In this document: positions 9,091 to 19,607 of the stretch, one piece after another
Numbering within the stretch: the stretch's first letter is position 1
How the letters are laid out: every line of letters begins with the position of its first letter
Source of the DNA: Diplocloster agilis
Lineage (GTDB): Bacteria > Bacillota > Clostridia > Lachnospirales > Lachnospiraceae
Reading direction: 5' to 3'
Assembly: GCF_019042275.1 (NCBI RefSeq)
Contig: NZ_JAHQCW010000018.1
Span: 1 to 64,000, forward strand
Length of the DNA stretch: 64,000 nucleotides
Made by a program: the position numbers and the translations under genes
Notes under the pieces: model-generated
Told to the model about the DNA's origin: nothing
The model's input: only the letters and a program-made list of their open reading frames with translations
Database searches by the model: none

Positions 9091-9558
9091 ATGGACGCAA
9101 TTATTTGGCTGGCATTATTTGTGGTACTTTTGGTCATCGAGATCATTACGCTGGGGCTTACTACGATATGGTTTGCGGGCGGTGCGCTGGTAGCTTTTAT
9201 CGCGGCGGCGCTGGGAGCGAATCTGGGGATCCAGCTGGCCCTGTTTTTTATGGTATCACTATTCTTACTGTTTGTCACAAGGCCGATCGCGGTAAGGTAT
9301 TTTAACAAGGATCGGGAGAAAACGAATGTGGATAGTCTGATCGGCGAGAAAGGCGTTGTGCTGGAGGCGATCGATAATATACACGGTTTAGGGGCTGTCT
9401 CGTTAAATGGCAAAGTATGGACGGCCAGAACCACGGATAACGCGGTCACGATAGAGAAGGATGAAATCGTTACGGTGAACGCTATTGAGGGTGTGAAGCT
9501 CATAGTAGAAAAAATAGAAAAGAAAACGGAGGAATCAACATGCCAGGAACAGGAGTAG
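9091..9558 (+). CDS. NfeD-family membrane protein
   Basis: A 155-residue protein with two or three hydrophobic helices in its first 70 residues (IIWLALFVVLLVIEIITLGL; GGALVAFIAAALGANLGI; LALFFMVSLFLLFVTRPIAV) and a C-terminal OB-fold-like domain (SLIGEKGVVLEAIDNIHGLG, then KVWTARTTDNAVTIEKDEIV), the classic NfeD layout. ATG 9091 is chosen because the AAAGGAG site at 9076-9082 is well spaced for it; GTG 9082 and ATG 9085 are too close. Its end overlaps the SPFH gene by 19 bp. NfeD and SPFH proteins are typically encoded together and form membrane microdomain assemblies. Confidence 0.92.
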   Translation: MDAIIWLALFVVLLVIEIITLGLTTIWFAGGALVAFIAAALGANLGIQLALFFMVSLFLLFVTRPIAVRYFNKDREKTNVDSLIGEKGVVLEAIDNIHGLGAVSLNGKVWTARTTDNAVTIEKDEIVTVNAIEGVKLIVEKIEKKTEESTCQEQE

Positions 9559-10490
9559 GAGTAGGAATTTTAATTGTAGCTATTGTTATCATATTGTTGC
9601 TTGTTTTAGCATCCTGTGTAAAGATTGTGCCGCAGGCTCAGGCCAGGGTTCTGGAACGTCTGGGGGCTTATCAGGGTACTTGGGGCGTGGGCATTCACTT
9701 TAAGGTGCCGTTTATCGACCGCATCGCCAAAAAGGTGACATTGAAAGAGCAGGTTGTGGATTTTGCGCCGCAGCCGGTTATCACGAAGGATAACGTAACA
9801 ATGAGAATTGACACGGTCGTATTTTTCCAGATTACGGATCCGAAGCTGTTTGCTTATGGTGTGGAGAATCCGATTATGGCGATTGAGAATCTGACCGCTA
9901 CGACTCTGCGTAATATCATTGGTGATCTGGAACTGGATCAGACCCTGACTTCCAGAGAGATCATTAACGCGAAGATGAGACAGTCCCTGGATGAAGCCAC
10001 AGACCCGTGGGGCATTAAGGTAAACCGTGTGGAACTCAAGAATATCATTCCGCCGGATGCGATCCGCGACGCCATGGAGAAACAGATGAAGGCGGAGCGT
10101 GAACGCCGTGAATCTATCCTTCGTGCGGAAGGTGAGAAGAAGTCCGCGATCCTGGTGGCGGAAGGCCAGAAGGAATCTGTAATCCTGCAGGCGGAGGCGG
10201 AGAAGCAGTCCGCGATCCTGCGGGCGGAAGCGAAGAAGGAAGCCACCATCCGCGAAGCGGAAGGCCAGGCGACTGCGATCCAGAAGGTACAGCAGGCCAA
10301 TGCCGATGGTATCCGCTTTATCAAGGAAGCCGGAGCGGATCAGGCGGTTCTTCAGATCAAGAGCCTGGAAGCATTTGCCAAAGCTGCAGATGGAAAAGCC
10401 ACAAAGATTATCATTCCGTCCGAGATTCAGGGAATTGCAGGGCTGGTAAAATCGATTACCGAGGTTGCCGGTGACAAAATACCGGAATAA
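9540..10490 (+). CDS. SPFH/Band 7 (stomatin-like) protein
   Basis: A 316-residue stomatin/slipin-type protein of membrane microdomains. A single N-terminal helix (IVAIVIILLLVLASCV) anchors it. The Band 7 domain follows (IVPQAQARVLERLGAYQGTW; NVTMRIDTVVFFQITDPKLF; NLTATTLRNIIGDLELDQTL). A long alpha-helical section rich in Ala/Glu with repeats of ILRAEGEKKSAILVAEGQKE type spans about residues 185-255, the oligomerising coiled coil, and the end is IIIPSEIQGIAGLVKSITEV. It overlaps the NfeD gene, and GGAGGAATCAAC precedes ATG 9540. It probably works with NfeD as scaffold for membrane proteases or transporters. Confidence 0.95.
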   Translation: MPGTGVGVGILIVAIVIILLLVLASCVKIVPQAQARVLERLGAYQGTWGVGIHFKVPFIDRIAKKVTLKEQVVDFAPQPVITKDNVTMRIDTVVFFQITDPKLFAYGVENPIMAIENLTATTLRNIIGDLELDQTLTSREIINAKMRQSLDEATDPWGIKVNRVELKNIIPPDAIRDAMEKQMKAERERRESILRAEGEKKSAILVAEGQKESVILQAEAEKQSAILRAEAKKEATIREAEGQATAIQKVQQANADGIRFIKEAGADQAVLQIKSLEAFAKAADGKATKIIIPSEIQGIAGLVKSITEVAGDKIPE

Positions 10491-10503
10491 AAACGTAAGC
10501 TTA

Positions 10504-10553
10504 AGGGGTGTTCCGAAATTTGCAGCCGCATATTTTGGGACGCCCCTGTTTTA
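10504..10553 (+). terminator. Intrinsic terminator after SPFH gene
   Basis: AGGGGTGTTCCGAAA (10504-10518) pairs with TTTTGGGACGCCCCT (10533-10547), allowing G-T pairs, followed by GTTTTA. Confidence 0.75.
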
Positions 10554-10598
10554 GATTCTGCAAAGGTCTGTATAGTTGCGCGTAAAGGAGGCGGCATC

Positions 10599-11774
10599 AT
10601 GGTACCGGTGATAGATCTGACGAAAGAGTATGGTATCGTACTGGAGGGCGGCGGAGCCAGAGGGGCTTATCAGGTGGGAGCCTGGCGGGCGTTGGCCGAG
10701 GCCGGGGTGAAGATCAGCGCGGTGGCGGGAACCTCGGTGGGGGCGTTAAACGGAGCCCTGATCTGTATGGGGGATATCGATAAGGCGGAGCATCTGTGGA
10801 GGGAGGTCTCTTATTCCCAGGTTATGGATGTGGACGATGTGTTGATGTCGCAAATATTTATGGGGACCGCGGATCCCATAGAGACCATGAAGGAAATGAT
10901 GCGTCTGCTGAAGGACGGCGGCGCGGACATCACGCCTCTTCGCAAACTGATCGAAGAAAATGTGGACGAGGAATATATTCGAAAAAGCCCGGTAGCGTTC
11001 TATCTGCTTACTTTTTCCATCTCAGAGTTAAAGGAACTGGACCTGGGGATCGATGAGATCCCGCCGGGTATGTTAAACGACCTGCTCATTGCCAGCGCAT
11101 ATCTGCCGGTGTTCAAGACGGAGCGGCTCCACGGGAAGGTGTATATGGACGGAGGCATGTTTAACAATGTACCGCTCCCGTCGCTGGTCAACCGGGATTA
11201 TAAGGATATTATCATGATCCGGATCTTCGGCCCGGGCAGAGAGAAGAAGGTGAAGATCCCGGAAGACACAACGGTTTACAGCATTGAACCCCGGGTTCAT
11301 CTGGGGAACATCCTGGATTTCGACCACCGCAAGAGCGTCCGGAATATGAAAATAGGGTATTATGACGCGAAACGGCTGCTCTATGGCCTGAAAGGAATGA
11401 TTTACTATATTGAACAAACACAGGAAGAGTGTTATTATTTAAAGCAATTGGTGAATTTGAAGCCGGAGACGCTGTACTTTGTATCGGAGGCTTACAAACT
11501 GGACAAGGACCCGGCGCTGCTTCACAGGAATTTATTTGAAGTGATACTGCCGGTGGTCGCATCGGAGTTAAAGCTTGCGAAGAACTGGACCTATGACGAG
11601 CTCTATCTCACGATGATGGAGGCCACGGCCAAGCTGTTCCGCATTCAAAAATATAAAATATATACCGATACGGAGCTTCTGGAGTTGATTCGCAGCAGAG
11701 CCGGGAAATTAGACACACTAGAAGAAATTCCGGTATTCGTCTATCTGATACTGGACATACCGGGGGAAGAATAG
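10599..11774 (+). CDS. Patatin-like phospholipase
   Basis: A 391-residue predicted lipid acyl hydrolase of the patatin family. The oxyanion-hole motif [16 protein letters not shown] (about residues 12-27), the nucleophile elbow [10 protein letters not shown] (GxSxG, Ser near residue 47) and the catalytic Asp in MDGGMFNN (about residue 187) form the Ser-Asp dyad. The C-terminal 190 residues resemble the extended bacterial patatin group and have no recognised motif. The ATG follows AAAGGAGGCGG. It is 17 bp upstream of argF and may share its transcript; the functional link, if any, is unknown. The substrate (phospholipid or other acyl ester) cannot be inferred. Confidence 0.93.
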   Translation: MVPVIDLTKEYGIVLEGGGARGAYQVGAWRALAEAGVKISAVAGTSVGALNGALICMGDIDKAEHLWREVSYSQVMDVDDVLMSQIFMGTADPIETMKEMMRLLKDGGADITPLRKLIEENVDEEYIRKSPVAFYLLTFSISELKELDLGIDEIPPGMLNDLLIASAYLPVFKTERLHGKVYMDGGMFNNVPLPSLVNRDYKDIIMIRIFGPGREKKVKIPEDTTVYSIEPRVHLGNILDFDHRKSVRNMKIGYYDAKRLLYGLKGMIYYIEQTQEECYYLKQLVNLKPETLYFVSEAYKLDKDPALLHRNLFEVILPVVASELKLAKNWTYDELYLTMMEATAKLFRIQKYKIYTDTELLELIRSRAGKLDTLEEIPVFVYLILDIPGEE

Positions 11775-11790
11775 GAAGGAGAACACGATC

Positions 11791-12729
11791 ATGGATTTAA
11801 AAGGAAGAAATTTTTTAACGCTGAAAGATTTTACGCCGGAGGAGATTCAATACCTGATCGACCTGGCAGCTGATTTAAAAGCGAAGAAAAAGCAGGGAGA
11901 GACGGGAGAAAGCCTGAAAGGTAAAAATATAGCGCTGCTGTTTGAAAAACCGTCCACCAGGACCAGATGCGCGTTTACGGTGGCCTGCGTGGATGAAGGA
12001 GCCCACCCGGAATATCTGGGAAAGGACGATATCCAGCTGGGACACAAGGAAAGCGTGGAAGATACGGCCCGGGTTCTGGGACGTATGTTTGACGGCATCG
12101 AATTCCGTGGATTTAAGCACGAAACCGTAGAGAAACTGGCGCAGTACAGCGGCGTGCCGGTATGGAACGGCCTGACCGATACTTATCACCCGACCCAGAT
12201 CCTGGCCGACTGCCTGACGATGCAGGAGCATTTCGGTTATCTGAAGGGATTGAATTTTGCCTATCTTGGGGACGGAAGAAATAATATGGCCAACAGCCTG
12301 ATGATCGGCTGCGGGAAGCTGGGCATCAACTGTAAGATCGTGGCTCCGAAGAGCTTGTGGCCGGAAAAAGAACTGGTGGAGTTATGTCAGGGCTATGCCA
12401 AAGCCGCGGGAAGCACATTGGAAGTCACCGACCAGGCGGACGCCGTTCAGGGAGCCGACGTGCTGTACACCGATGTATGGTGCTCTATGGGAGAGGAAGA
12501 GAAAGCGGCCGAGCGGGTCGGCCTGCTGAAACCCTATCAGATTAACAAAGCCATGATGGAAAAGACAGGGAAAGAGTCTACCATCTTCATGCACTGCCTG
12601 CCGGCGGTAAAAGGCAATGAGGTGACGGAGGAGGTATTCGAATCTCCCGCGTCCGTGGTATTCGATGAGGCGGAGAACCGGATGCATACCATAAAGGCAG
12701 TCATGGTGGCGACTCTGGGAGAGCGGTAA
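11791..12729 (+). CDS. argF: Ornithine carbamoyltransferase
   Basis: Transfers the carbamoyl group from carbamoyl phosphate to ornithine, giving citrulline in arginine biosynthesis (or the reverse in arginine catabolism). The carbamoyl-phosphate motif [12 protein letters not shown] (about residues 51-62) and the ornithine-side motif [12 protein letters not shown] (Cys near residue 271) are present, as are [12 protein letters not shown] and [13 protein letters not shown]. At 312 residues it is normal length. AAGGAGAA precedes ATG 11791. No arcA or arcC neighbours are present, which favours the anabolic name argF. It is 3 bp upstream of birA. Confidence 0.95.
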   Translation: MDLKGRNFLTLKDFTPEEIQYLIDLAADLKAKKKQGETGESLKGKNIALLFEKPSTRTRCAFTVACVDEGAHPEYLGKDDIQLGHKESVEDTARVLGRMFDGIEFRGFKHETVEKLAQYSGVPVWNGLTDTYHPTQILADCLTMQEHFGYLKGLNFAYLGDGRNNMANSLMIGCGKLGINCKIVAPKSLWPEKELVELCQGYAKAAGSTLEVTDQADAVQGADVLYTDVWCSMGEEEKAAERVGLLKPYQINKAMMEKTGKESTIFMHCLPAVKGNEVTEEVFESPASVVFDEAENRMHTIKAVMVATLGER

Positions 12730-12732
12730 CGG

Positions 12733-13725
12733 ATGAGCGGTACAACCAGAAGCAGAGTGCTGGCGGCACTGCGGGAAACAGAAGGATATCTATCGGGCCA
12801 AGAGCTTTGTGAACGCCTTCAGATCTCACGGACAGCCGTGTGGAAGGCGGTTCAGAAACTGACCGAAGACGGATACCGGATAGAGGCTGTGCAGAATAAG
12901 GGTTACCGGCTGTTGTCCCTGCCGGAGACTCTGTCGGCGGAGGAACTGGAAAGCCGCCTGAAAACCCGTTGGCTTGGGAAAAAAGTTTACGCGTATGAAA
13001 CCGTGGATTCCACCAACAACCGGGCCAAACAGCTGGCCATGGACGGGGCGCTGAACGGCTCGGTGGTGCTGGCCGAGATCCAGACGGCAGGCAAGGGAAG
13101 ACGCGGCAGAAGCTGGTGCTCCCCTCCCGGCAGCGGAATCTGGATGTCTTTGATCCTGAAACCGGAATTCATGCCGGAGTGCGCGCCTATGCTGACGCTG
13201 GTCATGGCCCACAGCGTGGCTATGGGAATACGGGAGACCACAGGGTTGGAAGCGTTTATCAAGTGGCCCAACGATGTGGTAGTGAACCGGAAAAAAGTCT
13301 GCGGCATTCTGACGGAGATGAGCGCTGAGGTGGACTACATCCATCACATCGTGATTGGCTGCGGCATCAATGTCAATATCGCCGGCTTCCCGGATGAGAT
13401 CGCACAGACGGCGACTTCCCTGTTGAACGAGGCTGGCAGGACATTTTCCCGGGCTGCGGTGGCGGAGCGTGTTCTGGAATGGTTTGAAAAGGATTATGAA
13501 ATCTTTATAAAGGACCTGGACCTGACCGGCCTGAGGGACACATATAACGACCTGCTGGCGGGGCGAGACGGTATGGTCCGCGTACTGGATCCCAAAGGGG
13601 AATATAACGGCATATCCAGAGGCATCGATGCGCGGGGGGAACTGCTGGTGGAACAAGAGGGCAAGACGCTTCGGAAGGTGTACGCCGGGGAAGTGTCTGT
13701 CCGCGGAATCTATGGATATAGTTGA
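12733..13725 (+). CDS. birA: Bifunctional biotin ligase/biotin operon repressor
   Basis: A 330-residue BirA attaching biotin to carboxylase subunits through biotinyl-AMP. The N-terminal winged helix (about residues 1-62: LSGQELCERLQISRTAVWKA, GYRIEAVQNKGYRLL) marks the class II DNA-binding form. The catalytic domain carries ETVDSTNNRAKQLA, the biotin/ATP loop GKGRRGRSWCSPPGSGIWMS, IKWPNDVVVNRKKVCGILTE and GCGINVNIAG. The C-terminal SH3-like domain ends near GEVSVRGIYGYS. It starts 3 bp after argF and is followed by the DUF6145-type gene after 34 bp. Confidence 0.95.
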   Translation: MSGTTRSRVLAALRETEGYLSGQELCERLQISRTAVWKAVQKLTEDGYRIEAVQNKGYRLLSLPETLSAEELESRLKTRWLGKKVYAYETVDSTNNRAKQLAMDGALNGSVVLAEIQTAGKGRRGRSWCSPPGSGIWMSLILKPEFMPECAPMLTLVMAHSVAMGIRETTGLEAFIKWPNDVVVNRKKVCGILTEMSAEVDYIHHIVIGCGINVNIAGFPDEIAQTATSLLNEAGRTFSRAAVAERVLEWFEKDYEIFIKDLDLTGLRDTYNDLLAGRDGMVRVLDPKGEYNGISRGIDARGELLVEQEGKTLRKVYAGEVSVRGIYGYS

Positions 13726-13759
13726 GAGCGGAAGCTGTGGAGATAGAAGGAGAGTAGTC

Positions 13760-14110
13760 ATGGGACAACCGGAAAATGTAGTTCTGTGCGGCGCAAGCGC
13801 CTATGAGAGGAAATACTACCTCAATGAGGAATTCGAAGCGCTGCCGGACTCCATCAAAGACGAGTTAAAAATCATGTGCGTCCTGTTTACGGAAGACGTG
13901 GGCGGGATTCTGACTCTGCGTTTTACGGAGGAGGGATCTCTGGAATTCGTGGTGGACGCGGACGAAGGAGACCTGCTGTACGACGAGATCGGCAGCGCCC
14001 TCAAGATCAAAGATATACGGCGGACCAGGCAGGATCTGCTGGAATCGCTGGAACTGTTCTATAAAGTATTCTTTCTGGGACAGGGAATCGATATGGAAGT
14101 GGAGGAGTAA
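13760..14110 (+). CDS. Conserved acidic protein (DUF6145-like)
   Basis: A 116-residue acidic cytosolic protein with no transmembrane segment or signal. The central part alternates strands ([20 protein letters not shown], then [20 protein letters not shown]) with a helical end ([20 protein letters not shown]). It resembles the small DUF6145 family of Lachnospiraceae, which has no known function. ATG 13760 is chosen over the longer frame starting at 13628 because AAGGAGAG at 13747-13754 is well placed and the longer version overlaps birA. It is 5 bp before coaX, so probably in one operon with birA and coaX, two cofactor genes. Confidence 0.75.
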   Translation: MGQPENVVLCGASAYERKYYLNEEFEALPDSIKDELKIMCVLFTEDVGGILTLRFTEEGSLEFVVDADEGDLLYDEIGSALKIKDIRRTRQDLLESLELFYKVFFLGQGIDMEVEE

Positions 14111-14115
14111 GGCCT

Positions 14116-14889
14116 ATGCTGTTAGTAATCGATGTGGGAAATACAAACATCACCCTCGGCGTATTCGACGATGATGAGCTGATCGGTACGTTCCGAATGA
14201 CGACCAAGCTGCCCAGGACATCCGACGAATACGGAATCTTTATCTGCAGTCTGATCGAGCACCGGAACCTGAAAGTACCGGATATCACCGACATCATCAT
14301 CGCGTCCGTAGTGCCGGACATCATGTATTCCCTGACCAGCGCGATCATCAAATACTTCAAAGTAACCCCGATCGTAGTGGGCCCCGGAATCAAAACAGGC
14401 ATCAAAATCGTAACGGAAAATCCAAAAGAAATCGGCGCCGACCGGATCGTGGATGCGGTGGCGGCCTATGAACTATATGGCGGTCCGGTCCTGGTCCTGG
14501 ACTTCGGCACGGCCACGACCTACGACCTGATCACCGGGGACGGCGCGTTTATCGCCGGCGTCACCTCCCCCGGAATCCGGATCTCCGCAAAAGCGCTGTG
14601 GGAAGACGCGGCTAAGCTTCCGGAGATCGAGATCAAGAAACCCGAATCCATCCTGGCCAAGGAAACCATAACCAGTATGCAGGCCGGGCTGGTATACGGC
14701 CACATCGGCCAGACGGAATACATTATCCGGCACATGATCCGGGAATCGGGGCTTAACAATGTAAAAGTGGTAGCCACCGGCGGCCTGGGCAAACTGATCG
14801 CCGACAGCACCGAATGCATCGACATATACGAACCAATGCTGACCTTACAGGGATTGAGATTAATCTATGAAAAATGTAAAAACAGATAA
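14116..14889 (+). CDS. coaX: Type III pantothenate kinase
   Basis: Catalyses the first step of coenzyme A synthesis, phosphorylating pantothenate. It belongs to the ASKHA fold: phosphate-1 motif [20 protein letters not shown] at the start, [20 protein letters not shown], phosphate-2 region [12 protein letters not shown] (about residues 125-136), [11 protein letters not shown] and ATGGLGKLI. At 257 residues it is typical. Its 3' end overlaps the dus gene by 23 bp. The neighbouring birA suggests a cofactor-related operon. Confidence 0.96.
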   Translation: MLLVIDVGNTNITLGVFDDDELIGTFRMTTKLPRTSDEYGIFICSLIEHRNLKVPDITDIIIASVVPDIMYSLTSAIIKYFKVTPIVVGPGIKTGIKIVTENPKEIGADRIVDAVAAYELYGGPVLVLDFGTATTYDLITGDGAFIAGVTSPGIRISAKALWEDAAKLPEIEIKKPESILAKETITSMQAGLVYGHIGQTEYIIRHMIRESGLNNVKVVATGGLGKLIADSTECIDIYEPMLTLQGLRLIYEKCKNR

Positions 14890-15898
14890 CACAGCGTTCA
14901 TAGCAGGCCAAACGGAACAGGGAGGCTCTTGCGTTAACAAAAAGAAAAAACTGCTCATCGGAAATGTAGAGCTTAAAAACAATTTGATTTTGGCACCAAT
15001 GGCAGGGGTAACAGACCTGCCATTTCGATTGCTTTGCAAGGAGCAGGGCGCCGGTCTTCTGTGCATGGAGATGGTCAGCGCCAAAGCCATCTTCTATAAA
15101 AATAAAAACACGGAGAACCTGCTTCGGATCCATCCCGACGAGCCTCCGGTATCCCTACAGCTCTTCGGTTCCGATCCGGTGATCATAAGCGAGATGGCCA
15201 AAAAGATCGAACACCTGCCATTTTCCATCCTGGACATCAACATGGGCTGTCCGGTACCCAAAGTAGTCAACAACGGGGAGGGCTCCGCCCTGATGAAAAA
15301 CCCCGCTCTCGTAGAGCAGATCTTAAGCCGCACGGTGAAAGCGATTCAAAAGCCGGTCACCGTGAAGATAAGAAAAGGTTTTGACGACGCCCATATAAAC
15401 GCCGTGGAGATCGCCAAGATCGCGGAATCCTGCGGGGCCGCCGCCATCGCCGTCCACGGCCGCACCCGGGAACAATACTACTCCGGCAAAGCCGACTGGG
15501 ATATCATCCGGCAGGTCAAAGAAGCCGTCCGCATCCCCGTCATCGGCAACGGCGATATTACCACCCCAGAGAGCGCCCTGCAGATGCAGAAGGAAACCAA
15601 CTGCGACGCCCTTATGCTGGCTCGCGGAGTCCGCGGCAATCCCTGGCTCTTTCGCCAGATCCTCACCTTCCAGGAGACCGGCGTGACACTTCCCAAGCCT
15701 ACCCAGGAAGAAATCAAAACCATGATCCTGCGACACGCAGCCCTGGCCTGTGAATACAAAGGCGAGAACACCGCCATCCGCGAAATGCGCAAACACGTGG
15801 CCTGGTACACTGCCGGAATCCCTCATTCCGCCGAGCTGCGCCGCCACTCTAACGACATGGAGACTCTGGACGACCTGAAACGTCTGTTGGCGTTCTGA
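14867..15898 (+). CDS. dusB: tRNA-dihydrouridine synthase (DusB type)
   Basis: An FMN-dependent enzyme reducing uridine in the tRNA D-loop. The TIM-barrel motifs are clear: [48 protein letters not shown] (with catalytic Cys), [43 protein letters not shown] and [13 protein letters not shown]. The annotated ATG lies within coaX and gives about 27 extra N-terminal residues before the usual start region ([13 protein letters not shown]). A later start, possibly non-ATG near 14930, is possible. DusB naming follows the Firmicutes family and is not certain against other Dus paralogues. Confidence 0.93.
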   Translation: MKNVKTDNTAFIAGQTEQGGSCVNKKKKLLIGNVELKNNLILAPMAGVTDLPFRLLCKEQGAGLLCMEMVSAKAIFYKNKNTENLLRIHPDEPPVSLQLFGSDPVIISEMAKKIEHLPFSILDINMGCPVPKVVNNGEGSALMKNPALVEQILSRTVKAIQKPVTVKIRKGFDDAHINAVEIAKIAESCGAAAIAVHGRTREQYYSGKADWDIIRQVKEAVRIPVIGNGDITTPESALQMQKETNCDALMLARGVRGNPWLFRQILTFQETGVTLPKPTQEEIKTMILRHAALACEYKGENTAIREMRKHVAWYTAGIPHSAELRRHSNDMETLDDLKRLLAF

Positions 15899-15968
15899 AC
15901 ATTCTACACATATAATCCCCTCCGGACAAATATACTAGCAGTAATAAAACGATCCGGAGCATGATAGA

Positions 15969-16883
15969 ATGACGAACGGCTATGCTTATACGTATCTGAT
16001 AACGGCCGGGCAGAATCAGGATATCCCGGTCCCTGCTTATCTGGAATGGCTTCCGGGAAAGCTTGGGAATTATTTTCGGGAAAAATATCTATACAAAAAA
16101 CTGCCGGTGCGAAAGGAACAGATGGAAGTTCTGCAAGTGGAAGGGCAGAAGCTGACCCTTCCCTATACATACGAGAGCTTGAAAAAATTTCCAAAGGAAG
16201 ATATCACCAATATTTTAAACCGTATAATAATGCGGGAAGGCGTGCAAAATATCGTGGTGGAAAAAAAGCTGGAACCCTATCTGGACGATTCCCTGCTGAT
16301 CGACGGCCGGCTGCTGCCCTATCTCATGATCCGGGAAGGGACGGAGTGGATCTGTAACAGGCACCATATTGACCGGAGAGGATTTCAGCCGGTGGTAGTG
16401 GACTCCGGGGACTCGGATACGGAATACGTGCTGGCGCAGATTGGACAGGACCTGAACTTTTTGACGATCTTAACCAGCCGGCCCGAATTCTTCGAAGAAT
16501 ATGTGGAACAGCTATACGCCCAGACCGGCCTGATGGCAAGCGTACTTACGAAACCGCTGTACGGACAGATCCAGGGTAATGTGGTATTGGACCTTAATAA
16601 GGCTGCGGACCGGGATTACCGCTACTATCCGCAGAACGCCATTGTGTTAGAACTGACCGGGATGGAGAAAAAGCGGCGGGATATTATGGCGAAACGGCGG
16701 GATATCACCTTTTACAACCGTTTTGATATCGCGGACCGGGATAAGATTATCGACAACCGTCTGCTGCAGGCGGCCCTTTGCGGGGAGTGTACCTGGATCA
16801 GCAAATGCGAACTGGAAAGCATGCGCCCGGAGGCGGAGGAGTTCCATCTGAAGATACGAAGGTTAAGTTCGGAAATGCGTTAA
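15969..16883 (+). CDS. Uncharacterised 304-residue protein
   Basis: I do not recognise this protein. It is soluble, with no signal peptide or membrane helix, and looks mixed alpha/beta. Visible blocks are PVPAYLEWLPGKLGNYFREK near the N-terminus, a central segment FQPVVVDSGDSDTEYVLAQI followed by LNFLTILTSRPEFFEEYVEQ, a Rossmann-like stretch GNVVLDLNKAADRDY, and a C-terminal CGECTWISKCE with two close Cys that might bind metal. ATG 15969 has a weak GGAG upstream. It sits alone between dus and greA. The coding signal is good (a full-length frame with ordinary codon use). Confidence 0.7.
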   Translation: MTNGYAYTYLITAGQNQDIPVPAYLEWLPGKLGNYFREKYLYKKLPVRKEQMEVLQVEGQKLTLPYTYESLKKFPKEDITNILNRIIMREGVQNIVVEKKLEPYLDDSLLIDGRLLPYLMIREGTEWICNRHHIDRRGFQPVVVDSGDSDTEYVLAQIGQDLNFLTILTSRPEFFEEYVEQLYAQTGLMASVLTKPLYGQIQGNVVLDLNKAADRDYRYYPQNAIVLELTGMEKKRRDIMAKRRDITFYNRFDIADRDKIIDNRLLQAALCGECTWISKCELESMRPEAEEFHLKIRRLSSEMR

Positions 16884-16892
16884 AACATTGGC

Positions 16893-16921
16893 TTGACAAG
16901 GGTTAGTCTATGGGCTATAAT
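16893..16921 (+). promoter_or_regulatory. Consensus promoter of greA-lysS
   Basis: TTGACA (16893-16898), 17-bp spacer, TATAAT (16916-16921): a perfect vegetative promoter. The leader to greA is about 75 nt. Confidence 0.9.
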
Positions 16922-17003
16922 ATCATGATTGTTAAAGTAAAATAAATGCAGTTGCGGAGCAAAAATCAACAAGTTAGATAGATACAGGAGGGTGTAGATT
17001 ACG

Positions 17004-17486
17004 ATGGAAGAAAAGAAGAACCTACTAACCTATGCAGGTCTTAAGAGCCTGGAAGAAGAGCTTCAGGACCTGAAGGTGGTGAAGCGTAAAGAAGTAGCGC
17101 AGAAAATCAAAGAGGCCAGAGAGCAGGGGGATTTGTCTGAGAACGCAGAATATGACGCAGCCAAGGACGAGCAGAGGGACATCGAGGCCAGAATTGAAGA
17201 GATTGAGAAAATCCTCAAAAACGCGGAAGTAGTCGTGGAAGACGAGGTGGATCTGGATAAGATCAACGTAGGATGTAAGGTGAAGGTCTACGACGTGGAG
17301 TACGAAGAAGAGATGGAGTTCAAGATCGTAGGTTCCACGGAGGCTAACAGCCTGGAAGGCAAGATCTCCAATGAGTCCCCGGTAGGAAAAGCGCTGCTCG
17401 GCGCTAAGGTTGGCGAGACGGTATCCGTGGAAGCCCAGGCCGGATGTATCCAATATAAAATATTAGAAATCCAGAGATCCAACTAA
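17004..17486 (+). CDS. greA: Transcription elongation factor GreA
   Basis: Rescues backtracked RNA polymerase by stimulating transcript cleavage. At 160 residues it is the usual length. The N-terminal coiled coil ([20 protein letters not shown] to about residue 75) includes the tip acidic pair in [14 protein letters not shown]. The C-terminal FKBP-like domain ([40 protein letters not shown]) follows. The ribosome site is AGGAGGGTGTAG upstream of ATG 17004. It has its own strong promoter and is 13 bp from lysS, a pairing common in Firmicutes. Confidence 0.97.
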   Translation: MEEKKNLLTYAGLKSLEEELQDLKVVKRKEVAQKIKEAREQGDLSENAEYDAAKDEQRDIEARIEEIEKILKNAEVVVEDEVDLDKINVGCKVKVYDVEYEEEMEFKIVGSTEANSLEGKISNESPVGKALLGAKVGETVSVEAQAGCIQYKILEIQRSN

Positions 17487-17499
17487 GGAGTGAAAAATT

Positions 17500-19437
17500 T
17501 TGGCTGAACAAAAGAATATACAGGAACAGGACATCAATCAGCTGCGGAAGATCCGCCGGGAAAAACTGGAAGAATTACAGACGAACGGAAAAGACCCGTT
17601 CCAGATCATGAAATATGATGTAACGCATCATAGCCAGGAAGTGAAAGAACATTATGAGACGCTGGAAGGCACGCAGGTATCGGTGGCGGGCCGCATTATG
17701 TCCAAGCGGGTAATGGGAAAAGCGTCTTTTTGTAATGTGCAGGATCTGAAAGGTAATATCCAGTCTTACGTAGCCAGGGACAGCATCGGGGAAGAGGCCT
17801 ATAAAGATTTCAAGAAGTATGATATCGGAGATATTGTAGGGATCAAAGGGGAAGTCTTTACCACGAAGACCGGAGAGATCTCCATCCATGCGGCGGAAGT
17901 AACCCTTTTGTCCAAAAGCCTGCAGATTCTGCCGGAGAAGTTCCACGGGTTAAAGGACACGGATATCCGTTACCGCCAAAGATATGTGGATCTGATCATG
18001 AACCAGGAGGTCAAGGATACCTTTATCAAGCGGTCGAAGATTATCAGCACGATCCGCAGGTTCCTGGACGCCCAGGGATTCATGGAAGTGGAGACTCCCA
18101 TGCTGGTATCCAATGCCGGCGGCGCGGCGGCCAGACCTTTCGAGACGCATTTTAACGCGCTGGATGAGGACTTAAAGCTTCGGATTTCCCTGGAACTCTA
18201 TCTGAAGAGACTGATTGTGGGCGGGCTGGAGAGAGTCTACGAGATCGGAAGAGTATTCCGTAACGAGGGGCTGGACACCAGGCATAACCCGGAATTTACC
18301 CTGATGGAGTTATATCAGGCATACACGGACTACAATGGAATGATGGACCTGACGGAGAACCTGTACCGCTATGTGGCGCAGGAAGTGCTGGGCACCACGA
18401 AGATCGTTTATAACGGGGTCGAGATGGATCTGGGCAAGCCTTTTGAACGGATCACCATGGTCGACGCGGTTAAGAAATATGCGGGTATCGATTTTGACGA
18501 GATTAAGTCCGAGGAAGAGGCGAAGGCGCTGGCGAAAGAGCGGGGGATCGCTTTCGAAGCCCGCCATAAGAAGGGCGATATTTTAAGCTTGTTCTTCGAG
18601 GAGTACGTGGAGGAACACCTGATCCAGCCTACCTTTGTGATGGATCATCCGGTGGAGATTTCACCGCTCACCAAGAGAAAACCCGGCAACCCGGATTATG
18701 TGGAGCGTTTTGAGTTCTTCATGAACGGCTGGGAGATGGCCAACGCTTATTCCGAGTTAAACGACCCGATCGACCAGAGAGAACGGTTCCGGGCGCAGGA
18801 GGAACTGCTGGCCCAGGGCGATGAAGAGGCGAACCATACGGATGAGGATTTCCTGAACGCGCTGGAGATCGGTATGCCCCCTACAGGCGGGATTGGGTAT
18901 GGGATTGACCGGATGTGTATGCTGATGACGGATTCTTCTGCGATCCGGGATGTATTGCTGTTCCCCACGATGAAGTCCTTAGATGGTGTAAAATCTAAAA
19001 ATGATGTAAATACACAGGCTGTTAAAGAAGATTCTATATCAAAAGCAGAGCCGGAGAAGATTGATTTTTCAAAGGTAAAAATAGAGCCGTTATTTGAAGA
19101 AGATGTCGATTTTGAAACATTTTCAAAGTCAGATTTCAGAGCCGTAAAGGTACTTGAGTGTGAAGCAGTTCCGAAGTCTAAGAAACTGTTAAAGTTCGTT
19201 TTAGATGACGGTTCAGGCGAAAACAGAACGATTTTAAGCGGTATTCACGAGTACTATGAGCCGGAAGAACTTGTTGGAAAGACTTGTATCGCAATCACAA
19301 ACTTACCTCCCCGTAAGATGATGGGCATTGATTCCTGCGGTATGCTGATTTCAGCAGTTCACGAAGAGGATGGCAGAGAAGGGCTTAACCTTTTGATGGT
19401 TGACAATAGAATACCGGCAGGTGCAAAACTGTACTAA
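17500..19437 (+). CDS. lysS: Lysyl-tRNA synthetase (class II) with C-terminal tRNA-binding domain
   Basis: Charges tRNA-Lys. At 645 residues it is about 150 longer than a standard LysS. Order: N-terminal helix, OB anticodon domain (about 60-150, [20 protein letters not shown]), class II core with motif 2 [20 protein letters not shown] and motif 3 [14 protein letters not shown], ending near residue 493 ([11 protein letters not shown]). A linker then leads to a Trbp111/EMAP-like domain (about 540-645: [39 protein letters not shown]). From about 18975 the DNA becomes clearly AT-richer with other codon choices (AAA, GAA, TTA), suggesting this end came from elsewhere. The start is TTG 17500 with AAGGAG 9 bp upstream. 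Confidence 0.95.
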   Translation: MAEQKNIQEQDINQLRKIRREKLEELQTNGKDPFQIMKYDVTHHSQEVKEHYETLEGTQVSVAGRIMSKRVMGKASFCNVQDLKGNIQSYVARDSIGEEAYKDFKKYDIGDIVGIKGEVFTTKTGEISIHAAEVTLLSKSLQILPEKFHGLKDTDIRYRQRYVDLIMNQEVKDTFIKRSKIISTIRRFLDAQGFMEVETPMLVSNAGGAAARPFETHFNALDEDLKLRISLELYLKRLIVGGLERVYEIGRVFRNEGLDTRHNPEFTLMELYQAYTDYNGMMDLTENLYRYVAQEVLGTTKIVYNGVEMDLGKPFERITMVDAVKKYAGIDFDEIKSEEEAKALAKERGIAFEARHKKGDILSLFFEEYVEEHLIQPTFVMDHPVEISPLTKRKPGNPDYVERFEFFMNGWEMANAYSELNDPIDQRERFRAQEELLAQGDEEANHTDEDFLNALEIGMPPTGGIGYGIDRMCMLMTDSSAIRDVLLFPTMKSLDGVKSKNDVNTQAVKEDSISKAEPEKIDFSKVKIEPLFEEDVDFETFSKSDFRAVKVLECEAVPKSKKLLKFVLDDGSGENRTILSGIHEYYEPEELVGKTCIAITNLPPRKMMGIDSCGMLISAVHEEDGREGLNLLMVDNRIPAGAKLY

Positions 19438-19540
19438 AACGTGAAGCCCTTCGTTTGCTAACAAATTTATAGCAAATTTATAGCTAATGATGTAGGAATG
19501 TGTGCAGAGGTATAAAAATCGCATATTTTATAAAAGTTAC

Positions 19541-19576
19541 AGCGACAATTTCGTAGAGGAGTTGTCGCTGTTTTTA
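19541..19576 (+). terminator. Intrinsic terminator between lysS and methyltransferase gene
   Basis: AGCGACAA pairs with TTGTCGCT across a 13-nt loop, followed by GTTTTT. It is 104 bp after lysS and just before the next ribosome site (AAGGAGAAGG). Confidence 0.8.
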
Positions 19577-19607
19577 AAACTTTGAACTTTAAGGAGAAGG
19601 TACATAT

